Shown here: positions 60,501 through 64,000 of the stretch, piece by piece
Layout of the letters: every line of letters begins with the position of its first letter
How positions within the stretch are numbered: position 1 is the stretch's first letter
DNA from: Fratercula arctica
Taxonomy: Eukaryota > Chordata > Aves > Charadriiformes > Alcidae
Length of the DNA: 64,000 bases
Direction: 5' to 3'
NCBI GenBank assembly: GCA_947846985.1
Contig: CANTUZ010000005.1
Coordinates: forward strand, 23,036,389-23,100,388
Position numbers and translations under genes: made by a program
The notes under the pieces: generated by a model
The model's database searches: none
Told to the model about the DNA's origin: nothing
What the model saw: the letters and a program-made list of their open reading frames with translations, nothing else

Positions 60501-63330
60501 TTGAAAAAGTGTGTTGGAGAGGAAAATACATACATTTTATCCTTCATGAATACTCTGTTAAAATAGACTCACCTTAGAATGTGACTTTATATGGTTGCCT
60601 GTTTTCTGTCTTTCAGTGTAAATTTCTGGAACAACGTTTAGAGCAGGGGATGGTGTTTACTGAATATGAGCGCATTCAGAAAAAAAGACTTATAGATAGT
60701 GAGTGCTCAATAGCTCGGCTTCCTGAAAATGCTGAAAGAAACCGGTTCCAGGACGTCCTTCCTTATGATGATACCAGAGTAGAGCTAGTCCCAACCAAAG
60801 AAAATAACACGGGTTACATCAATGCATCTCATATCAAGGTGAGAGAAATAGAGAAATACTGTTGGAGAAATATTTTCCAGTTCATGTGGTAACTGAAAAT
60901 GGATTTGGCTATCAGTTTTGGTTTGGTCAGATGAGTGAGAATCTTTCCATCTCTATCTTTCCCTTCTTTTGCAGAGGTTTCTTTGGGGAAAGGAGGAACC
61001 AGTTTTTCCTCATTACGTAAAATAATGGAGGGTTAATTATCGGAGGGGTCTTTTGCATCTTGCTTCGGTACTGATTGACTATCTTCTTTCTCTCTCTGTC
61101 TCATCTCTCTGTGGATTGGTGCTAACAGAAGGCACATCCATTCATCCCAGGATTAAGAAGGCAAATAGCTTTATAATAAACTGGGATCCTTTGCAATGAT
61201 TATGATATTTTTGAACTGCAGTGGCAGAGGAACAGGAATCAGGGAGAATTCTGCTCATTTATAATCTTCAGTTGCACCCTTTCCCCAACCTTTGCTCTTT
61301 CAACTCTGTTTAAAAAAGTGAAGAAGTTGCAGGGTGACTTCAAGAACCTTCAAGGCAATTAATTGATTTTCAATGCATTTACCTACTTAAAGTGCAACTA
61401 AAATTGCCTTCATGCTTTCTCTGAAAAGAGTTGAGATCATCTAAGCAGCAGTTGTAGTTGTATTGCTGTCTTTTTTTCTTTTTTTTTAAATAAATCTGTT
61501 TGTACACTGACATGGTACCATAGTTTCTCTACTTTGGCTCATTCACAAAGGCTGAGTAACTCTTCTGACTCTTCTCAAACAAGTAAGATAGATACTATTT
61601 TTTGAGGAAACATCAGCTAATTCTGACTTTTTACTGCATATAATAGCATTTACAGCATCCAGAGTATGAAAGCTTTCTAAACCTGAATTGTCTAGAATAC
61701 CTTAAATTAATAAAAAAGAAATACAATTTTATTTACTCACTTTTACATTATGCTTATGATGTGAAATACATTATTTAGCTATGTGCTTATACAGTTTTAA
61801 ACATTGTGTCTCTTCTGCATCTAATGTGACAAGATGCAGCTAAAAACTGGGAGGGAGATATCTCACCATTGTTGCTGTCTTTTTGCAATTTGTGCATCTT
61901 CAAATAGCTGACTAAAGAACTAGGAAAAGGAAGTTTTCAGTAATTACTAATCTGATGCCTTTCTTTTTACAGATCTCTGTTGGCGGCATAGAGTGGGATT
62001 ACATTGCTACGCAGGGGCCTTTGCAGAATACGTGTCAGGATTTCTGGCAGATGATCTGGGAACAAGGGATTGCCATTATAGCTATGGTGACGGCAGAGGA
62101 AGTGAGTATAAACCAAGTCAAGATTCTCCCAGAAATTCTGCAGTGATTTTGTTATGATCTGTTAGAAGAAGGGGATCTTTGCTCCAACAAGACGACCAAT
62201 CAAAGATAAATTTCTAGTGACCCCTTGCCATTCTGTCTTGCTTTTCTTGGCAGAAAGATGTAAATTTGCAGACTCTTTCCACTGGAAATTTGGTTTACTC
62301 AGTGAGAAACCATAACACTGCAGTAGTACTTAATAGAGGAGAGATACAGTTGTTGCAGGAGCATTAGTTGTATTAGTATTCTTATGTTTATTGTTCAGCA
62401 AGCGTTTTACTTTTAAGGAAAGTGGGCGAGAAAAAAGCTTCAGATACTGGCCACGTCTTGGTTCAAGACACAACACTGTAACGTATGGAAGATTTAAGAT
62501 TACCACACGATTCCGTACGGACTCAGGCTGTTATGCAACAACGGGTTTGAAGATTAAGCATCTTCTCACAGGACAGGAGAGAACAGTTTGGCATCTGCAG
62601 TATACTGACTGGCCAGAGCATGGCTGTCCAGAGGATCTAAAGGGATTTCTCTGTAAGTTGTATTTAATAGCTTTTGTTTGGGGTTGGTTTTGTTTGTTTG
62701 TTTGTTTTCTTAATACCTCCTAAAATGGCTGCTACATGTGAATTAGCTTTCTCCTGTAAAAGGTTCCTTCACACCAACAAGAGATACTGAATTACATTTT
62801 TGGCAGGAATATACCTGCCAGTTTGTTAAAGTGACTGTTTATGTCTATATAATTTACTAAAAGCTCATATAGATTAAAATATAATTGCATCACATACAAC
62901 ACATTTGAGTATGTTCCAGAAGTAGCAAGGTAGCCACAAGCCGCCTTTGGTGGGGGGTAGGGGAACAAGGCAAAGAAAGCCGTACAAAAGTTAGATGATC
63001 TTTATTGCTCTGCATTGCTTTGGTTGGGATATGACTTTTGAGTGCATCATTTTTCTGTGGGATGTCTTATGTTAAATTACTACTTTTCTGGTGGTCATAC
63101 AACATAATAGCATGGCTTATGTGGCTTCATCTTCCAAATTTATTTTTCTTATCTTGTTGAACTTAATAGCATACTTGGAAGAGATACAGTCAGTGCGGCG
63201 CCATACAAACAGCACTGCAGATCCTAAGAACTCCAATCCACCTGTACTGGTACATTGCAGCGCAGGTGTAGGACGAACAGGAGTGGTCATTCTGTCAGAA
63301 ATCATGATCGCTTGCTTGGAGCACAATGAG
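27382..63330 (+). CDS. PTPN21: PTPN21 (PTPD1), FERM-domain protein tyrosine phosphatase; 17 coding exons, last exon outside window
   Basis: Non-receptor tyrosine phosphatase that removes phosphate from tyrosine. In mammals it associates with Src, FAK, the A-kinase anchor AKAP1 and KIF16B and acts at membranes, focal adhesions and endosomes (established knowledge). Exons: 27382-27561, 37720-37889, 40727-40824, 43364-43431, 43886-43956, 45257-45344, 45544-45632, 47687-47774, 49458-49537, 51451-51511, 52035-52119, 54320-55785, 58112-58249, 60617-60838, 61973-62101, 62418-62652 and 63170-63330. They total 3429 nt, 1143 codons, phase-consistent at every junction. Order: FERM domain (about 23-308), long Ser/Pro-rich linker with an acidic run (about 713-724), phosphatase domain (about 895 onward) with NRF motif, WPE loop and [10 protein letters not shown] signature (catalytic Cys about 1119). 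Human has 1174 residues. The missing final exon should supply about 42 residues including the Q-loop. Confidence 0.96.
27562..37719 (+). other. PTPN21 intron after coding exon 1 (10.2 kb)
   Basis: No PTPN21 exon found inside. Contains an old CR1 fragment at 34367-34735, several T/A homopolymers, and two GC-elevated patches open on both strands at about 32690-33090 and 37100-37390 whose nature I cannot identify. Confidence 0.65.
34367..34735 (-). mobile_element. CR1 3'-end fragment, old and diverged
   Basis: Starts CATAGAATCACGTAATAGTT, a decayed antisense CR1 tail, then a line-by-line match in style to the CR1 3' UTR (GTTGGAAGGCCATTTTAGGG; CCCACTGCTTCTCAT). The distal boundary is approximate. 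Antisense to PTPN21. Confidence 0.75.
37720..37889 (+). CDS. PTPN21: PTPN21 coding exon 2 (residues 61-117)
   Basis: Encodes [20 protein letters not shown] and [20 protein letters not shown] of FERM lobe F1. Acceptor TTTTTCAG, donor GTAAAC. Separated from coding exon 1 by a 10.2-kb intron. Confidence 0.96.
39001..39041. repeat. (TTTTC)n to poly-T tract
   Basis: Four TTTTC-type units passing into about 20 T, seen directly in a PTPN21 intron. Confidence 0.85.
39391..39538 (+). mobile_element. CR1 3'-end fragment, sense orientation
   Basis: Ends AGGTCCCTTCCAACCTGGTA followed by TTCTATGGCTCTATGATG, the CR1 tail with its ATTCTATG octamer. Preceded by the CR1 3' UTR (GACAGGGTGCTGGACC; GGTTGGACCAGATGATCCTT). 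Only about 150 bp is kept. Confidence 0.9.
40727..40824 (+). CDS. PTPN21: PTPN21 coding exon 3 (residues 117-150)
   Basis: Encodes [20 protein letters not shown] and [12 protein letters not shown], the first helices of FERM lobe F2. Acceptor ATGTAG, donor GTAAGT. Confidence 0.96.
40924..41163 (-). other. Unidentified antisense coding-like segment
   Basis: Minus-strand open frame after a pyrimidine tract and TGTCAG acceptor-like site near 41164. The product starts [20 protein letters not shown] and includes [14 protein letters not shown], with a proline-rich SH3-ligand-like core, ending at a stop at 40924. GC and CpG content are clearly higher than in the surrounding intron. I do not recognise the protein. 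It could be a retroelement or retrocopy fragment, an exon of a nested gene, or chance. Confidence 0.35.
41318..41343. repeat. 26-bp perfect palindrome
   Basis: CATGGGAATTGTT followed immediately by its reverse complement AACAATTCCCATG, no spacer, checked base by base. Confidence 0.95.
42814..43054 (+). mobile_element. CR1 3'-region fragment, sense orientation
   Basis: Reads GATGGAGCCAGACTCTTCTC, then GGGCACAAATTGAAATACAG and GACCCCTTCCAACCTCAACC, the CR1 ORF2 end and 3' UTR. An internal stretch after TTCTCAG is deleted. A 190-residue antisense frame over it is a shadow. Confidence 0.88.
43364..43431 (+). CDS. PTPN21: PTPN21 coding exon 4 (residues 150-172)
   Basis: Encodes [20 protein letters not shown] and FPV in FERM lobe F2. 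Acceptor TTTTAG, donor GTAAGT, exit phase 0. An AT-only repeated patch begins just after the donor. Confidence 0.95.
43886..43956 (+). CDS. PTPN21: PTPN21 coding exon 5 (residues 173-196)
   Basis: Encodes [20 protein letters not shown] and QKY. The acceptor is ACTTAAG and the donor GTAACA. The acceptor has a short pyrimidine tract but is supported by exact protein fit. Confidence 0.94.
43957..45256 (+). other. PTPN21 intron after coding exon 5
   Basis: Contains at about 44660-44830 text such as GGTCTAATTAAAGAAAATAT and TTACCTTTACCTACAG that looks like an old sauropsid interspersed repeat, class unknown to me. No exon seen. Confidence 0.45.
45257..45344 (+). CDS. PTPN21: PTPN21 coding exon 6 (residues 196-225)
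   Basis: Encodes [20 protein letters not shown] and YGEETYPAK, linking FERM lobes F2 and F3. Acceptor TTGTAG, donor GTAAAC, exit phase 0. Confidence 0.96.
45544..45632 (+). CDS. PTPN21: PTPN21 coding exon 7 (residues 226-255)
   Basis: Encodes [20 protein letters not shown] and KNGRPPVVF, the start of the PH-like F3 lobe. Acceptor TTACAG, donor GTTAGT. Confidence 0.96.
45633..47686 (+). other. PTPN21 intron after coding exon 7
   Basis: AT-rich; I see no exon or classifiable repeat. Confidence 0.55.
47687..47774 (+). CDS. PTPN21: PTPN21 coding exon 8 (residues 255-284)
   Basis: Encodes [20 protein letters not shown] and KEETIQFQT of the F3 lobe. Acceptor CTGCAG, donor GTGAGT, exit phase 0. 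Confidence 0.96.
47907..49010 (-). mobile_element. CR1 retrotransposon fragment with reverse-transcriptase remnant, about 1.1 kb
   Basis: The longest CR1 copy in the window, antisense to PTPN21. The minus-strand frame at 48599-49009 shows [20 protein letters not shown] and the reverse-transcriptase motif [16 protein letters not shown]. The following catalytic box reads FASNTKL in place of the usual Tyr/Phe-Ala-Asp-Asp, so the active site is lost. Further pieces in other frames at 48311-48586 and 48073-48396 include [20 protein letters not shown]. The 5' end is truncated and the extreme 3' tail is missing. Confidence 0.93.
49143..49178. repeat. (GA)n(TA)n(CA)n compound microsatellite
   Basis: GAGAGAGAGAGA, then TATATA, then CACACACACACA, seen directly. 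Confidence 0.88.
49458..49537 (+). CDS. PTPN21: PTPN21 coding exon 9 (residues 285-311)
   Basis: Encodes [20 protein letters not shown] and RLNKCS, the closing helix of the FERM domain. Acceptor TTGGCAG, donor GTAAGT. Confidence 0.95.
49538..51450 (+). other. PTPN21 intron after coding exon 9
   Basis: I see no exon, repeat or RNA gene here. Confidence 0.55.
51451..51511 (+). CDS. PTPN21: PTPN21 coding exon 10 (residues 311-331)
   Basis: Encodes [20 protein letters not shown]. This is the start of the post-FERM linker, with a basic RRRSSS site that looks like a serine-kinase target (inference). Acceptor TCTGTAG, donor GTAAGG, exit phase 0. Confidence 0.95.
52035..52119 (+). CDS. PTPN21: PTPN21 coding exon 11 (residues 332-360)
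   Basis: Encodes [20 protein letters not shown] and TEPYASSQ, a Pro/Tyr-rich linker. Acceptor TTCTTAG, donor GTAAGT. Confidence 0.95.
52120..54319 (+). other. PTPN21 intron after coding exon 11
   Basis: Contains an antisense CR1 fragment at 52301-52715. Also T- and G-runs at 53771-53830. No exon seen. Confidence 0.65.
52301..52715 (-). mobile_element. CR1 3'-end fragment, antisense
   Basis: Starts AGAATCATAGAATCGTTTAG, the antisense CR1 tail with two octamers, then AAAGACCTTTAAGATCATCA and the same consensus as the copy at 47.9 kb. The minus-strand frame at 52382-52597 carries [18 protein letters not shown] CR1 ORF2 end code. Truncated near 52715. Confidence 0.93.
54320..55785 (+). CDS. PTPN21: PTPN21 coding exon 12, large linker exon (residues 360-848)
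   Basis: A 1466-nt exon encoding nearly the whole Ser/Pro/Tyr-rich linker. Landmarks: [49 protein letters not shown], a proline stretch [10 protein letters not shown] near residue 565, [34 protein letters not shown] followed by a Glu run (about 713-724), GPLHILEPK, and [20 protein letters not shown]. The acceptor TTTCAG precedes it. The donor GTAAGT at 55786 was chosen because it gives the family LG|GMKK junction. Read-through would stop at about 55851. The stretch after the Glu run is the most divergent from human. Confidence 0.96.
55786..58111 (+). other. PTPN21 intron after coding exon 12
   Basis: Pyrimidine-rich and AT-rich; I see no exon or classifiable repeat. Confidence 0.55.
58112..58249 (+). 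CDS. PTPN21: PTPN21 coding exon 13 (residues 849-894)
   Basis: Encodes [20 protein letters not shown] and [15 protein letters not shown], ending RATNDER. Acceptor TTTGCAG, donor GTATGT, phase 0 at both ends. It leads into the catalytic domain. Confidence 0.95.
58250..60616 (+). other. PTPN21 intron after coding exon 13
   Basis: I see nothing beyond ordinary intron sequence. Confidence 0.55.
60617..60838 (+). CDS. PTPN21: PTPN21 coding exon 14, start of phosphatase domain (residues 895-968)
   Basis: Encodes [40 protein letters not shown] and [12 protein letters not shown]. The phosphotyrosine-loop motif usually written NRY reads NRF here, as in human PTPN21 as I recall. Acceptor TTTCAG, donor GTGAGA, phase 0. 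Confidence 0.96.
60839..61972 (+). other. PTPN21 intron after coding exon 14
   Basis: I see no exon or repeat beyond a T-run at about 61470-61490. Confidence 0.55.
61973..62101 (+). CDS. PTPN21: PTPN21 coding exon 15 (residues 969-1011)
   Basis: Encodes [20 protein letters not shown] and [20 protein letters not shown], ending AEE. These are core phosphatase strands and helices. Acceptor TTTACAG, donor GTGAGT, phase 0. Confidence 0.95.
62418..62652 (+). CDS. PTPN21: PTPN21 coding exon 16, WPE loop (residues 1012-1090)
   Basis: Begins [20 protein letters not shown] and carries [17 protein letters not shown]. In most classical phosphatases the general-acid Asp follows Trp-Pro; here it is Glu, giving WPE, as recalled for mammalian PTPN21. 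The acceptor is TTTTAAG and the donor GTAAGT. Exit phase 1. Confidence 0.95.
63170..63330 (+). CDS. PTPN21: PTPN21 coding exon 17, catalytic P-loop (residues 1090-1143)
   Basis: Encodes [20 protein letters not shown], then the [10 protein letters not shown] signature with Cys codon at 63256-63258 and Arg codon at 63274-63276, then [13 protein letters not shown]. Acceptor AATAG, donor GTGATC at 63331. Phase 0 at exit, ready for the missing last exon. Confidence 0.96.
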
Positions 63331-64000
63331 GTGATCTCTTTTTCTTTCTTGTGCTTAAAATATTGTGAGGTAGTGGAAGAGTAAATAACCTGCCTAATAA
63401 ATATTTTGTGGCTGTTCAGCTGAGCTTTCCCAAGATGTGTCCTTTGGAAGAACCCTTACAACTATGGTTGAAAAAGCTCTTGGCAATTCAACAGAAGTTA
63501 ATAATCTTCTAGTGTTGCCCACTTACACACTGGGTACCGGAATGCTCATTTGGATTCTTGACTCCATAAGATGTTGAGTCACTGAGTGGAACAAGGTGTG
63601 CCCTAGGCTACTGAGCATATTTCAGGATTTCGCCCTGACTTACCACTTCTACTTCATGCCTTAGTTTTAATGGATAATATTCAAGAATGTGCTTTGTAGC
63701 CAGTCTCTGTGCTTGTTATTGAATATTTTGTTCCTAAGTGAGTGTATCTGTAGTATCAGCCTCAGCAGAAGACAAAGCGGTAGTTTAATAGAATAAAATC
63801 TATCAGCTTTTAGCCAGAAGTGAATAGCTGTAAAGTGTTTATTAATAATACAATATGCCAGCTGAGACTCAACAAACTCTTTTGTTGTGCATCTCTGTCC
63901 TAACACTATAACAGACTTTTGCAGCCATTAGAAACGTGAAGACCCATACCCCATGAGATAGGCAAGTTTATCGTTACGCATATTTCACAGATGAGGAGGT
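63331..64000 (+). other. PTPN21 last intron, partial
   Basis: No exon matching the phosphatase C-terminus (Q-loop region) is found before the right edge. Confidence 0.6.

Noticed and set aside
63331..64000. Search for the last PTPN21 exon
   Set aside because: No frame resembling the C-terminal Q-loop segment found before the edge.
1..64000. tRNA, rRNA, CRISPR array, operon or defence-type gene cluster
   Set aside because: None seen. The window is two ordinary vertebrate genes with introns and CR1 fragments.

Overview
The window is a vertebrate nuclear genome segment, almost certainly from a bird. Genes are broken into short exons with GT-AG introns, the background is AT-rich with two CpG islands, and the only recognisable mobile elements are CR1 non-LTR retrotransposons with the ATTCTATG-type 3' tail. 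I cannot name the species from sequence alone.

Two orthologues of human chromosome 14q31 genes lie head to head. On the minus strand, positions 770-18868, is ZC3H14, the nuclear poly(A)-RNA-binding zinc-finger protein (Nab2 family). Twelve coding exons keep phase across all eleven junctions and encode about 576 residues. The C-terminal exons with the tandem CCCH fingers lie beyond the left edge. On the plus strand, positions 27382-63330, is PTPN21 (PTPD1), a FERM-domain protein tyrosine phosphatase. Seventeen coding exons keep phase and give 1143 codons, from the start methionine through the catalytic [10 protein letters not shown] loop. The last exon (C-terminal about 40 residues, including the Q-loop) lies beyond the right edge.

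Layout: 1-18.87 kb, ZC3H14 exons and introns, with a CR1 copy at 13.4-14.3 kb. 18.36-19.23 kb, CpG island at the ZC3H14 start. 19.2-25.8 kb, intergenic or possibly PTPN21 5' UTR territory, with a small CpG-bearing patch at 23.0-23.5 kb. 25.87-26.11 kb, a second CpG island containing a perfect 44-bp-arm inverted repeat. 27.2-27.4 kb, PTPN21 5' UTR with a short upstream ORF. 27.6-37.7 kb, a 10-kb intron. 37.7-49.5 kb, FERM-domain exons. 51.4-58.2 kb, linker exons, including one of 1466 bp. 60.6-63.3 kb, phosphatase-domain exons. CR1 fragments sit in introns at 34.4, 39.4, 42.8, 47.9-49.0 and 52.3 kb.

The two genes are not known to act in one pathway; they share a neighbourhood conserved with mammals. 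I see no operon-like or defence-type system. The least explained items are the GC-rich hairpin, an antisense proline-rich coding-like segment at 40.92-41.16 kb with a 26-bp perfect palindrome beside it, and a possible alternative first exon near 23.5 kb.
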